From: an uncultured Mycoplasma sp.
GTDB taxonomy: Bacteria > Bacillota_I > Bacilli_A > Mycoplasmatales > Metamycoplasmataceae
Reading direction: 5' to 3'
DNA length: 64,000 bases
Assembly: GCA_947040455.1 (NCBI GenBank)
Contig: CAMRBN010000003.1
Location: forward strand, 62,001-126,000
Under the pieces are notes generated by a model. The model saw only the letters and a program-made list of their open reading frames with translations. It did no database searches and was not told the DNA's origin. This document shows, piece after piece, positions 47,414 through 57,869 of the stretch (position 1 is the stretch's first letter; the number at the start of each line of letters is the position of its first letter). The translations under genes were made by a program, and so were the position numbers.

Positions 47414-49240
47414 TTAATTTTTATAATTTTTCTTTTTGAAGATATAGATTGTTAAAATGTTGAGACCCACTGTAACGAAGATAATCGATAAAATGGGTAA
47501 GTAAATATTGTTAAGATATGTTGTATTTTTCATTTCCATAAAATAAGAATATTTGGCAATTGAACTCGAATTTTCTCTAAAATTCATTTTAAATATATTG
47601 GTTAGTGAAGTGTTTAATTTGGCATTTAATTCTATTGCCTTATCAAGTGTAAAAGTTGAAGCATCAACAAAATCATTTCAAGTTTTTTTGTCAATGATGC
47701 TTGGACTAATTTCTTTTAACTTTTCAATAGTTGTTGAAACATATTGTTTATTTAAGTCTAAATAATGAATTGCAGTTCCAGAAAATCTGATTAAATCATT
47801 TTTGATAAATGCAACATCTTTGGCATCAGGAAGATCAACTAAGTTTTTTGATTTGGCACTTGGATAAAGTAAGTTGATGTCTCCAAAAGAACCAAGGTCA
47901 AAAACATTCATTTGAGCAATATCGCTTGTTCATAAAAATGATAATAGTTTAACTAAAGAGGGATTGAACAATAATTCAATTTGTGTCATAATATCTGGTG
48001 CTTTTATTGCTAAAAGATCCTGATTGTTAAAATAATAAAACAATTGACTGAAATTAATATCAATTCCCAGTAATGCCCTAATTGTTAAAAATTCACTTTC
48101 CGACAAGGAGTTAGATTTCCAATCAATAGAATTACTAAGTTTATTATATAATAAATCAATAATTTTTTCATCATTAAGATTAATAAATTGGGTCCCTTGA
48201 TTGACAATTTTGGTAATATTATCAATTAAAAGATTTTGATATTCTACATTATTCATATCTAAAGGAGAAATGTCTTCTGGTCTTGTTGAAAATAAATATT
48301 TATTAGCAAAATTAATGTTGTGCATAGAAATATCAATAAACTGAGTTTTTATCAAAGAATAATTACTATCAATCTTACTATTTTGAAAATTAAGATCATT
48401 CAACAAAGATGAATTCATAGATAGAAGCAATTCTCCAGGGATTAAACTTTGATAAAAAGGTGTGTTATTAAGGGTTTGCAAGATATTAGTATCAATTTTA
48501 TGTTGAGATTCATGATTTATTTCATCAACTAAGAAAGTTTGGTTGTGATCTTGGTCAACAATTGTTAGTTTAGAAAAAGAATTGTAGTTATCGTTGTTAT
48601 ACAAAATGGTGTTATCAAAATTATTGTTTTGTAATGTTCTAGAAAGAACTGGGGCAAAACCAACCAATAACACTACTAAAAAAGAAGATACTCCAAATCA
48701 TAAAGGTTTTAAAACAATCGCCAATAAAACTAATAAAGCTGCAAGAATTGAAAAAATAATGGGAGTAATGAATAAATTACTAATTAATAAGTAAATAATT
48801 CATTGAGCATCATAACTAAAAGATAAAACAAAAATAGATGATATTAAGAATTGAGCAAACATGATCATCACTAGAAAACTAAAGATAATAATCATTCTTG
48901 AAAAAAATAGTCCATATTTAGATATTGGTTTGGAAAACATAATAACATCAATGCTATTCGTTTTGTTTTCAGAAAATAACTTATTAATTAAAAATATTAA
49001 TCAAATCAGCGAAATTATTACAGAAACAATACTAAAGATAAAAGAAAAGTTTAATAAATCTAAATCTATAATAAAGAAGGCAATTAATGTTATTGGTTGT
49101 GAAAACAACAACAAAAATGTCAGGATTCAAAAAGAAATACTTTTTTTCAATAAAAATAAATTAAATTTAACAATTGAATAAAATTGTGGATTGAAAGGGT
49201 TTTTAACCTTATTGGCAAGTTTTGCTTTAGACTTCAACAT
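47414..49240 (-). CDS. ABC transporter permease with large outside domain
   Basis: A 608-aa membrane protein. After a cytoplasmic start (MLKSKAKLANKVKNPFNPQF) come about six helices, for example ISFWILTFLLLFSQPITLIAF and SSFLVVLLVGFAPVL. Then roughly 350 outside residues follow, and a last helix (IYLPILSIIFVTVGLNILTI) with a Lys-rich tail. It overlaps the ATPase gene by 14 bp. It resembles ABC-2-type permeases with an extracytoplasmic insertion; the substrate is unknown. A 13-bp gap leads to the 1189-aa gene. Confidence 0.83.
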
Positions 49241-49946
49241 TAATAATAATCTCCTTGTATTTCTCAATTAAATCTTTCCCCGCTATTTTGCCACTCCATT
49301 TAATCTCTCCTTTTTTAATAAAAGTAACCGAATTAATATATTTTTTTATTTCATCCAAGATATGAGATGAAATAAAAATCGTGACCCCTTTATCATTTAA
49401 GTCTTTTAGTAATTCAAAAAATTGTAATCTAGAAGTCGGGTCTAAAAAAGCCGCCGGCTCATCTAATATAATAATTTCTGATTGCTCTAAGGCTGCCCTA
49501 ATTAAGAGTATTTTTTTAACTTGTCCAGAAGATAACTTGTTGGGATTCCGAGAAATATCTTCTTCAAGTTTAAGTTTTTTAATCCAATCATTAAGTTCAA
49601 TCTTGATCTGCTCTTTATCTTCTCTAACTAATAATGCTAACTGATATAAGAAATCATAAGCAGAAATGTTTAGTGGGAAAGTTGTTTTATCAGGAATGTA
49701 ACATAATTTAGCACGGGCCTTAACATCCGTCTTCACATTTAATCCATTAATTAATAAATTTCCATCAAAATCATTATTTAAACCAGAAATAATTTTAATT
49801 GCTGTTGACTTTCCGGCACCATTTTCCCCAATAAAGGCATGAAAATCACCTTTTACAACATTAAAACCAACATTCTTTAATGTAAAATCTTTGTCTTTAT
49901 TTTTATATTTCATATAAATATTTGTTGCGGATATAATTGTTTCCAT
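49227..49946 (-). CDS. ABC transporter ATP-binding protein
   Basis: A 239-aa ATPase: Walker A (FIGENGAGKSTAIKI), the signature NKLSSGQVKKILLIRAAL, Walker B (IIILDEPAAFLDPTSRL) and the switch His (FISSHILDEIKKY). It is of the CcmA/ABC-2 subfamily. A TTG start 12 bp upstream is possible, but I prefer the ATG giving METIISATN. It drives the permease downstream, and probably export or surface handling that involves the two giant proteins. Confidence 0.92.
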   Translation of the reverse strand: METIISATNIYMKYKNKDKDFTLKNVGFNVVKGDFHAFIGENGAGKSTAIKIISGLNNDFDGNLLINGLNVKTDVKARAKLCYIPDKTTFPLNISAYDFLYQLALLVREDKEQIKIELNDWIKKLKLEEDISRNPNKLSSGQVKKILLIRAALEQSEIIILDEPAAFLDPTSRLQFFELLKDLNDKGVTIFISSHILDEIKKYINSVTFIKKGEIKWSGKIAGKDLIEKYKEIIINVEV

Positions 49947-50054
49947 ATTTCCAATCAATTATAACTTAAAATTAGTAAAAATAACAAGTTAAATTATTAA
50001 TTTTTAAATGGTTAATCACCTAAATAAAAATTTATATTTTCATATTAATAAATA

Positions 50055-50321
50055 TTAAAATCTATTGCCTTTTTCACGATTACAACTAACACATGTTATT
50101 TGTAAGTTGTTGATTTCTCTTGATCCATCTTTCGATTTTGGTTTTATGTGATCTATATTTCAAGTACCAACACTGTTTGGTTGAGAACTAATGTGAGCTC
50201 CATAAATTATTGTTTTCCCACAAATAGAACATTTTTTATGATTAGGGCCACAATCTGTAACACTGCAATTACAATTTCTTCCTTTATCTCAAATTTTATT
50301 TTCTTTATCTGATAAATTCAT
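50055..50321 (-). CDS. Small HNH endonuclease
   Basis: An 88-aa protein, not apparent under the standard code. Cys pairs CNCSVTDC and CSICGK, then TWNIDHIKPKSKDGSREINNLQITCVSCNREKGNR, the full HNH/McrA-like pattern with zinc Cys. The ribosome binding site is AAAAGAGG. It stands alone between the ABC operon and the DUF4238 gene. It could be a defence, homing or mobile-element nuclease. Confidence 0.85.
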
Positions 50322-50367
50322 TTTTTACCTCTTTTGATCTTTAATATATAAATATGTTTATACACAT

Positions 50368-50396
50368 TTGCAATTATATCATTATCTATATATAAT
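50368..50396 (+). promoter_or_regulatory. Promoter of DUF4238 gene 1 (leaderless)
   Basis: TTGCAA at 50368-50373, 17 bp, TATAAT at 50391-50396, then exactly 6 nt to the ATG. The start of transcription would fall at or next to the ATG, and there is no ribosome binding site. Confidence 0.75.
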
Positions 50397-50402
50397 TGAA
50401 GT

Positions 50403-51314
50403 ATGAGCATCAAAAGACACAATCACTTTTATCCACATTTCTTAATTAAAAATTGAATCAAAGATCCTTGATCAAAGAAAAAAAATAAACGGGTTAAATA
50501 TAACAAAAGAAAAGATATGGGAGAAACAAATTATTATCCCGATGAATTAGAAAATGATTTGGCAAAAGTGGAAGGTGATATTAGCCAAATCATCAAATCA
50601 ATTATTTCTGAAGAAGGAACCTTTAAAATCTCTATTGAAGAATGAGAAAAAATAATTTTATATGTCAGAATACAATCAATTAGATTGACTAATGTTTCGC
50701 ACTTTATAACATCTCCAGATTCATATTTTCCTGGCAATAATAATTTCTTATCAGGAATATATACTACAAATAATGATGAAGGAGTTTTGAATGCCACGAA
50801 TTATTTTGTTGACAAATATCTGACTTATACAAAATCAGAAAATTTTATTAAACAATATCTTTCTGATGATGAATTAGGAATTATTATTTGAAACTCTGAG
50901 GATAGCGTTTTTGTTGCTACTGACAAAGCAGTCTTTAAAGAAGTGGATATGGATGGTTTATTTTTGTTTTTATTAATGCCAATTTCTCCAAATAAAGCTA
51001 TATTAATCACTAAAAATAAATACTATGCATCTTTATATAAATTACAAAATAATCTAAATGTTCACAATGACCCGCGCTTGTCCATGTCTTGTGATGATAA
51101 TTTTTTAATTAACCATATCCAGGATAATGCCATTGAAGATTTAAGCTCCAAAATATCAGTTCCCTTTTATGAAGTTAAAAAAGGTGATGTTGAGCAAATT
51201 ATTTGTGCCATGTCACAAGATGCAGAACAACTTGTTTTTTCTGACGAAGATGATGAAACAATAATGAAAAATATAAGGTATTACAATCCACGAAGAAAAA
51301 TATCAGAAAGTTAG
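50403..51314 (+). CDS. DUF4238-like protein 1
   Basis: A 303-aa soluble protein starting MSIKRHNHFYPHFLIKNWIKDPW. The H-x-x-x-P-x-F-L-x-x-(F/W) opening is the DUF4238 hallmark; the middle has IWNSEDSVFVATDKAVF and FLFLLMPISPNKAILI, matching the family's display/phosphoesterase-like core of unknown function. DUF4238 genes are widespread in accessory regions and prophages. It is a clear paralogue of the gene at 52551 (for example IYTTN, LENDLAKVE and FLLMPISP are shared). Leaderless. Confidence 0.82.
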
Positions 51315-51388
51315 CCATCATCTTCAATTATTTATAGTTTAATTAGAAATAGTTAGTGAAATAGTAGTCTTTTCTCTTGATAATTTTT

Positions 51389-52126
51389 TTATTTCAAATT
51401 TACTTTACTATCTAAAAGTTTTATTTTTTTAATTTTTGAAGGTATTGAGAAAATATTTTTAATTTTTTCTGCATATGACATAAGAGGTAAAATGGCAGTC
51501 ATTGATGAAACTATTTCTTCTTTTATTCTACTTATCTCTTCTATTGATAACTCTTTTTTAAATTCATTAAGCTCATCTTTAAGTTTACTATGCGCTTCTG
51601 ATAGTAAATTAAATTTTTCTTCATTGTTATTTTGATAATTAAGCATTTGCTGTTTTATTTCTTTAAAAAGTGTTGTGATGTTGTCTGAATCACTTAAATT
51701 TAATTCCATAGTCTCACCATCAATTTTAAAATAAATTTTTGAAATTTCCCTTAATTCAAATTCATTATAATGGTTAATTAAAAATCTTAATTGTTTAATA
51801 AAATCTTGGATTTTTATACCAATAAGTTCACCAAAACCTTGCCGTTTATTTTGAGTATATAATTTGTATTCAATTTTTAAATTAAAGCAAATAATAGATA
51901 TTTCCATAAAATCAAATTTATTATTATTTTTCACTTCATCAAGATTATTAAGTGAAAACATTTCAATAAATCTCCTCACAATAGTTGCAGAAAAGTCTTC
52001 TTTAGCTTTAGTAATATTTGGATTTTTAGAAAAAGAAATTTTATCAAGATTAGATAATTCAATATTACAAAATTCTATTATTTTTTTTGTTATTTCATCA
52101 CTTAAATTTGTATTAACTTTGCTCAT
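51389..52126 (-). CDS. Unknown coiled-coil protein between two DUF4238 genes
   Basis: A 245-aa protein (MSKVNTNLSDEITKKIIEFC). The last third is a predicted coiled coil (NNEEKFNLLSEAHSKLKDELNEFKKEL) followed by a weakly hydrophobic VSSMTAILPLMSYAEKIKNIF. It has a normal leader and ribosome binding site (AAAGGGAATA), unlike its neighbours. No family recognised. It converges with DUF4238 gene 1. Confidence 0.6.
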   Translation of the reverse strand: MSKVNTNLSDEITKKIIEFCNIELSNLDKISFSKNPNITKAKEDFSATIVRRFIEMFSLNNLDEVKNNNKFDFMEISIICFNLKIEYKLYTQNKRQGFGELIGIKIQDFIKQLRFLINHYNEFELREISKIYFKIDGETMELNLSDSDNITTLFKEIKQQMLNYQNNNEEKFNLLSEAHSKLKDELNEFKKELSIEEISRIKEEIVSSMTAILPLMSYAEKIKNIFSIPSKIKKIKLLDSKVNLK

Positions 52127-52538
52127 TATTCCCTTTTTATTAAATATTTATTTTAAAATTATACCAATTATTTCTTATAGTTGCATAAATAGAAAGTTCA
52201 TTGTAGGGTTTTCAATTGAATCATTAGAAATGAACAAATGTTATTAGAATAATAAGCACTAATGTTCTTACATTGGTATTTAGTAGGTTATGTATTTTTA
52301 TAATAAGATTATAAAGATTGCAAACGCTTGTATCTTTCAATAAAAAAGAAATAAATAGAGAATTAAAATAATTGAAAATTTTAATTAAAATCACTTCTTA
52401 GAACAAAAAAAAGAAATTATTAATCTAATATAGATAAATAAATATGTTCAAATTTCACTAAATATATAGAAATTAAATTAATTCATATTTGTACCCTAAA
52501 AACAAAGTTATCTTTTTTACCAAGCAGTTATATAAGTG
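52127..52538. other. Gene-free stretch between divergent genes
   Basis: About 420 bp upstream of DUF4238 gene 2 and of the coiled-coil gene. I find only very short frames, the -10/-35 of the coiled-coil gene (TATAAT near 52157 on the minus strand) and the promoter of DUF4238 gene 2 at the right end. No RNA structure stands out. Confidence 0.6.
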
Positions 52539-52544
52539 TATAAT
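52516..52544 (+). promoter_or_regulatory. Promoter of DUF4238 gene 2 (leaderless)
   Basis: TTTACC at 52516-52521, 17 bp, TATAAT at 52539-52544, 6 nt, ATG at 52551. The layout is identical to that of gene 1. Confidence 0.75.
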
Positions 52545-52550
52545 TTTTAT

Positions 52551-53444
52551 ATGACACAAAAAAGATATGATCATGTGTTTCCACATTTTTTAATTAAAAA
52601 CTGACATCAAAAACCGTGATCTAAAAATGAAAACAAAAGAGTTAAATATAATAAAGAACAATTCACGAAAATAAAGAATTACTATCCGATTAAATTAGAA
52701 AATGATTTAGCAAAAGTTGAACATGACATTAGCAAAATCATCAAGATGATTTTAACAAAAGAGCAATTCAAATACTCAAAGGAACAATGAGTAAAAATTA
52801 TTTTGTATATCAAAATAAAAGCCATTAGATTAGAAAATGTTTCTCATTATAACAACGCTCCTGAAAAAATTTTTTCAAGAAATCGAGAATTTTCATTTGG
52901 AATATATACCACTAATATCCAAGAAGAAGTATTAAGAGAAACTCAATATTTAGTTAACAAATATTTAAACTTCAAAAGAGAAAAAAGTAAAAATAAAATA
53001 TTTTCGCTAATTTCTGATTTAGGAATTGTGATTTGAAATTCTGATGATGATATTTTTGCAGCTACTGACAAAGTTATTTTTAAAGAAATTGATATAGATG
53101 ATAAATTCTTATTTTTATTAATGCCAATATCTCCAAAAAAAGCTATTTTAATCACTAAAAACAATTACTATTCATCTTTAGAACATCTATACAATACTTA
53201 TGGTGATGATAATGTGTCATTGTCTTGTTCTGATAACATTTTAATCAATAACATTAGCACAAATATTACCAAAGACAAAAATATCAAGATACCTGCTCAA
53301 ATATATCAAGTAAATGAGTGAGATGTTGAAAAAATAGTTTGTGCCATGAGCAAAGACGCCAAGAAACTTATTTTTTCTGAAAAATCAAATGAAGAAATAA
53401 TAGATGACATCAGTTACAATGACTATTCAAGAGACATCATTTAA
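52551..53444 (+). CDS. DUF4238-like protein 2
   Basis: A 297-aa paralogue of the gene at 50403. It starts MTQKRYDHVFPHFLIKNW and shares NYYP-LENDLAKVE, FGIYTTN, GIVIWNS, FLFLLMPISPKKAILITK and the C-terminal pattern. Trp codons are partly UGA. Two such copies flank the coiled-coil gene, which suggests duplication. Confidence 0.82.
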
Positions 53445-53482
53445 TTTTAAGTTCCTAGTCGATCTGCACAACAATATTTTAT

Positions 53483-54871
53483 TTATAATTTATTAGAGAT
53501 TATTTTTTGTATTGTTAGAGATGTTTCTAAGGAAGAATCATTGTCTAAAACTACTATTTTTTTAGCAAATTTTAAAGCAAAATCTTTAAATTCTTTACTA
53601 TTATATTTATTGTTGATATTTTTAAAAAATTCATGATTTTTTGTTTCATATTTTCTATATTCTTCACTTTCAGATCTTTTATTTCTTCTTTCCTCAATTA
53701 TTGTATCACTACAAATTATTAAAAACAAAATATCAAGTTTCTGTATTGATTTTAAATAAGATAAGTATTTTTTTTCTATTACTTTTAATTCCACAATTTG
53801 ATCTTGTGTGAAGTTATTTAATTTTATATGAATTTCAGGAAAGATAAAATCATCTATTAAATGTCTATCAATTATAACGTTTTCAAAATTTGGAAATTTT
53901 TCAATCTCTTTCTTTCTTTGAGCAAACATTTCTTTTTGAAATTCAAAAGCGTGTGTTTTCATATCTTTCATATATTCATCAAATTTTTCATTTATGACTT
54001 CATCTCTTTCATATAGAAATTCAAAATTCTCTAAAGATTCTTCAAGTTTTTTAATGATTGTTGTTTTACCAACTGCGCCTGGACCAATTATTGCTATTTT
54101 CATATTTTTCTTTCTTATTTTTAAGTTATAAGCAGATATTATTAAAAACAAAATGTTCATAATAATTATAGAAATATTTATAACTCCAACTCCCGAAAAA
54201 AAGATAATTCCGAGAATGTTTTTGGTTATTCAAATATATCATGTTTTTTGATAATTTAAAACCATTGTGACAAACGCTACAGTAGATATTGCATTTATCA
54301 AAGTATCAATAACTCGACCGGGTCAATAATAATGGAAATTTTCGCCATATTCCGTTCCTGGAATATTTGCCAAATTTGCTCAAAATACATTTATTATTGG
54401 AGTTAAAAAATAAAATAATACAAATGCAAAAGCAAATATTAAAATTAACATTAATAATGAAGTTAATGACAATCTTTTTTCTTGAATTTTTTGATTATTC
54501 TTCGTTTTTAATAACATAGTTATAAATATTGGAATATAAAAAAGGATGTTAATCAAAAAATCACCTGTTAAATTAATTGATAAACTAAACAGACCAAATA
54601 AAATAGCATTGCAAATACCCCATACATAACCACTTCTTTTATTTTTGTTTATTTGCAATATGGCAATAACTCCCGTAAATGAAGCAAGGCCAGATGTTGT
54701 GCCCAAGATTTTTTGGTAAAGTTCTCCCGACTCTCATATCCAACTATTGGAAGAGATTGAATACAATGAAAAAAAGATACTTACTATTAGAAAGATAAAA
54801 ATCAAAAAATATGAAATATATTTCCTAATTTTCGCATTTTCTTGAAATTGTTTTCATATTCTATCAAAAAT
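53483..54871 (-). CDS. PnuC-family transporter fused to a deoxynucleoside kinase
   Basis: One uninterrupted frame of about 460 codons encodes two proteins usually separate. Residues about 20-250 are a PnuC-type transporter (LASFTGVIAILQINKNKRSGYVWGICNAI, seven helices; the later NFHYYWPGRVIDTLINAI and KTWYIWITKN segments fit PnuC). Residues about 257-462 are a dNK/dGK-type kinase: P-loop IAIIGPGAVGKTT, an acidic ERDEV, HAFEFQKEMFAQRK, VIIDRHLIDD and the lid EERRNKRSESEEY. It may be a single import-and-trap unit for nucleosides. No ATG starts the frame; ATT at 54871, within 10 bp of the ndk stop, is my guess. If the two were separate, the kinase would begin at ATG 54103. ndk lies just upstream. 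Confidence 0.72.
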
Positions 54872-54876
54872 AAATT

Positions 54877-55296
54877 TTACTTCATTTCCATTTCTTCTTC
54901 TGTAAAGTAAATATTAAGCTCATATAAGGCTCTTTCTACTGAATCACTGGTATGAACAATGTTATTTAGGATATCATTGGAGTAATCTCCACGAATAGTT
55001 CCAGGATTGGCTTTTTTAGGGTCTGTAGCACCTGCCAATGTTCTAATGATAGCAACAGCATCGTTACCCTCTAAAGCCATTGCTACCACAGGTCCTGATT
55101 CCAGATTATCAATTAAAGAATCATAAAATGGTTTCCCTTCATGGACATCATAATGATGCCTTGATTGTTTGTGGTTAACATGAAGAAATTTAATGGCAAT
55201 AATATCAATGCCTTTTTCTTCGATTTTAGTAATTACCTTACCAATCAAATGCCTCTTAACAGCATTTGGTTTAATCATCAAAAATGTTTTTTCCAT
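54877..55296 (-). CDS. ndk: Nucleoside diphosphate kinase
   Basis: A 139-aa NDK making NTPs and dNTPs. The catalytic His is in NNIVHTSDSVERA; the phosphate-binding parts MIKPNAVKRHLIGKVI and GDYSNDILNNIVH are present, as is ATDPKKANPGTIRG. It fits the next gene: a nucleoside importer and kinase would feed it diphosphates after a further step. Not all mycoplasmas keep ndk. Confidence 0.95.
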   Translation of the reverse strand: MEKTFLMIKPNAVKRHLIGKVITKIEEKGIDIIAIKFLHVNHKQSRHHYDVHEGKPFYDSLIDNLESGPVVAMALEGNDAVAIIRTLAGATDPKKANPGTIRGDYSNDILNNIVHTSDSVERALYELNIYFTEEEMEMK

Positions 55297-55331
55297 ATCT
55301 TCACACTCCTATATTTTATTTAATTAATTAT

Positions 55332-55369
55332 ATCATTAACAACAAAATTGTTATATTGTTGTTAATGAT
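55332..55369. repeat. Perfect 12-bp inverted repeat upstream of ndk
   Basis: ATCATTAACAAC and GTTGTTAATGAT are separated by 14 bp, which themselves contain a weaker AACAA/TTGTT repeat. A third copy of ATCATTAAC is at 55383-55391. It lies downstream of the AAA ATPase gene and 36 bp upstream of ndk, so it may be that gene's terminator or an operator for ndk. Confidence 0.6.
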
Positions 55370-55468
55370 TTTCTTTTTTTAAATCATTAACAAGATGCAA
55401 TTTACTAATGTTAATTTCGCAAAGAAAATATTCAATTTAAACTTTTGATAAATCAGCATTTTTCAAAT

Positions 55469-57529
55469 TTATTTACTATAAAAATTTTTATTAATTTTAT
55501 CTTCTGATTTTGCTGGAAATTTTAATTGTTTCGTAAAAATATCGATAAATTCTTTAATTAATTCATCTCTTTTAATTTTGATTGTTGATTCAATTGATTG
55601 TTGATCATATATATCAAAATGAGCTTCGTTATTTAACATCTCATATGCATGATACGAAATGCTTATTCTACCTAGAATAGTGTTGAAATAATATTTGTTG
55701 ATTTTTTTATCAATTTTTAAAAAATGACTTAATTCATTGCTTCCATTCATCACGATTGCTAAACATTCCATAATTTTTCTTATCAAGGGTAATTTTATTT
55801 CGTTGGGAATATTATCATCATAAATAAAATTTAGCAAAGTAAGGATATTTTTATAATTGAAATCTTTCACTTTTAAATAATCTATTTGTTTCATGATCAC
55901 TCGTTTTTTTTCATTACTTTGAAACATGTGATAATGAAAAATATCATTACTTTTACCTTTATGTTTTGCCATCATTATGTTATTTTTTTTACTTTCTTTC
56001 GACAAGAAGTAATTAAAAACAGCATCCCAGTGTGTTAAAAATATAACTTTAAAATTAGGATTATTTACTCTATATTCATTAATAAAATCACTGATTTCCT
56101 TATAAATTAAATCAATAAATTGATAATCCATTGATGAAGTTATATCATCTAATATTAATAAATCAATTGATTTTTTAGTTCTTAATATTTCAATTAAATA
56201 ATATTTAAAAATTATTAATTTAAATTCCGCGGTTGAAGTTCTTATTTTTTTATCATTAAATGATGTGATATATAAATCATCATTAATTACTATCTTATTT
56301 TTTAAAAATGTATTATCTAGCATTTTATTAATTTTTTCTTTTGTTTCTTGCTTATACATATCGGAAATTTTTCTATATTCCGAACACTTTGTTTTAATTG
56401 ATGAAATTTTATCTTCAAAATTTTCATCAAAATGTTCTAAAAATTCATACATCTTTTGATGGCCATTTATAAGCTGCTCATGATTATAAAATCGATATAA
56501 TTCTCTTTGTGCTTCAAAGTAAATATGGAGGTGTGTTATGCCAGTTGATAGACCAGTACCTTTTGATTCGTTTTGTGAATAATTTTTGCTAAAAGTAAAA
56601 AATTTTTCTAATAATAAATGTAAATTTGAAGCGTTTATTTTGAAGTCTTTAATTTGTTTAGCTACACTATTGACAGCTCCTTCTTTTATTTGATCAATTA
56701 AAGAATCATATTTATGAATTTTTGTTTTATTAAATAAAGTATCATTCTTCATTAAAAAAAGGAATTCTTGTTGTAAGCTAAAATGTTTTTCCACTTTTTT
56801 CAAAGCAATCATATAATCTTTGGCTTGATAATTTTTAAAAAATAAGTCTAATTTTATGGCATTAAAGTAATATACAAAAATAAGTTTATACTCTCGTGAT
56901 AAATCTTGTAAATGAGATTTATCAAGATTTATTTTAGCAAACATTTCTAAAAAAATATTTGCAGCATCTTTGCTTTTCGTTGCTATCGTTTTCAAAGAAT
57001 CATCATTATTATTTTTCATTAATTCTTGGTTGTAATCATTAATATATTTTTCAAAATTTTCAAATCTACTAATGATTTTTTCGCCAATAGTAGCCAACTG
57101 AATTTCTTTTGATAAATTTAATAAATCTCGTCCTTCTATATTTCTTAGAGAACTTTTATATGAATAATTTTCATTAAAGAATTCAATATTGGGTTTGGGT
57201 AAATTATTATGGTCTTGACTTCATTTTAAATGTCTATTTTCATCCATTACCAAAGAATTAGTTTCCATTTTTTCATCTTTGTTTAAATACTCAAAAATTA
57301 TTTCTGATTTGTTATTTTCATCATTGCTTCAAAAAGTTAATAAATTCATATTTTTATTCGAATGTGATTTTGAGTTTGGCTTTAAGCCAATTGATTCTGT
57401 CAAGATAGATTTTCCAGTTCCGTTTCCAGCCAATATTAAAGTTAATTTATCAGAAAGAAAAAAATCAGTTTTAACATGTTGACATATATTCTTGATGATT
57501 ATTTTCTTAAGTTCTATTTTGTTATTCAT
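55469..57529 (-). CDS. AAA/SMC-type ATPase, defence-like
   Basis: A 686-aa soluble protein. Walker A is LILAGNGTGKSILTESI (residues 34-41). A long helical middle of about 400 residues separates it from Walker B LLILDDITSSMDYQFIDL at about 455, with a D-loop-like SSMD. The C-terminus (LNNEAHFDIYDQQ) recalls the ends of RloC/PrrC-type AAA_13 proteins. Such ABC-fold ATPases act in anticodon-nuclease or abortive-infection systems, but no nuclease motif is evident. Next to an OLD-family nuclease gene on the same strand, 340 bp away. Confidence 0.65.
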
Positions 57530-57869
57530 AAATATAAATTCCTTTTATTCAATATAAATATTGAGTGATAAAATTATAACAAGTTATAAACCATTAATCA
57601 GTATTTCTCTCTTTAATTGTTGATTTTATATGGCGATAAATGCATATCAGTATGGTTATTTAGAAACTTTTGATAGATTGATTATTGTAATGTTGATGGA
57701 GCAACTTAAGGCTTTAATTCATAGATATATAATGATAATTTTATTATTTATATTTAAAAATAAGAAATTTAACAGGGATCTTTTATTAGGTTTTAGTAAT
57801 TACCTTACTCATGAAGCGCCTTTTAAGTAAATCCTTAATTTATTTAAATTCATCAATATAGGTGTAGTA
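57530..57869. other. Gap between the AAA and OLD genes
   Basis: Apart from the minus-strand promoter and ribosome binding site of the AAA gene at its left end, it holds a 66-codon plus-strand frame (57630-57830, MAINAYQYGYLETFD). That frame has no ribosome binding site and only loosely hydrophobic content, so I do not call it a gene. The OLD gene's 3' end is at the right. Confidence 0.5.

Noticed and set aside
54104-54160. Separate kinase gene starting at MNILFLIIS
   Set aside because: These codons are the last helix of the PnuC part in the same frame.
57630-57830. 66-codon plus-strand frame
   Set aside because: No ribosome binding site, no homology I can see, and between two leftward genes.
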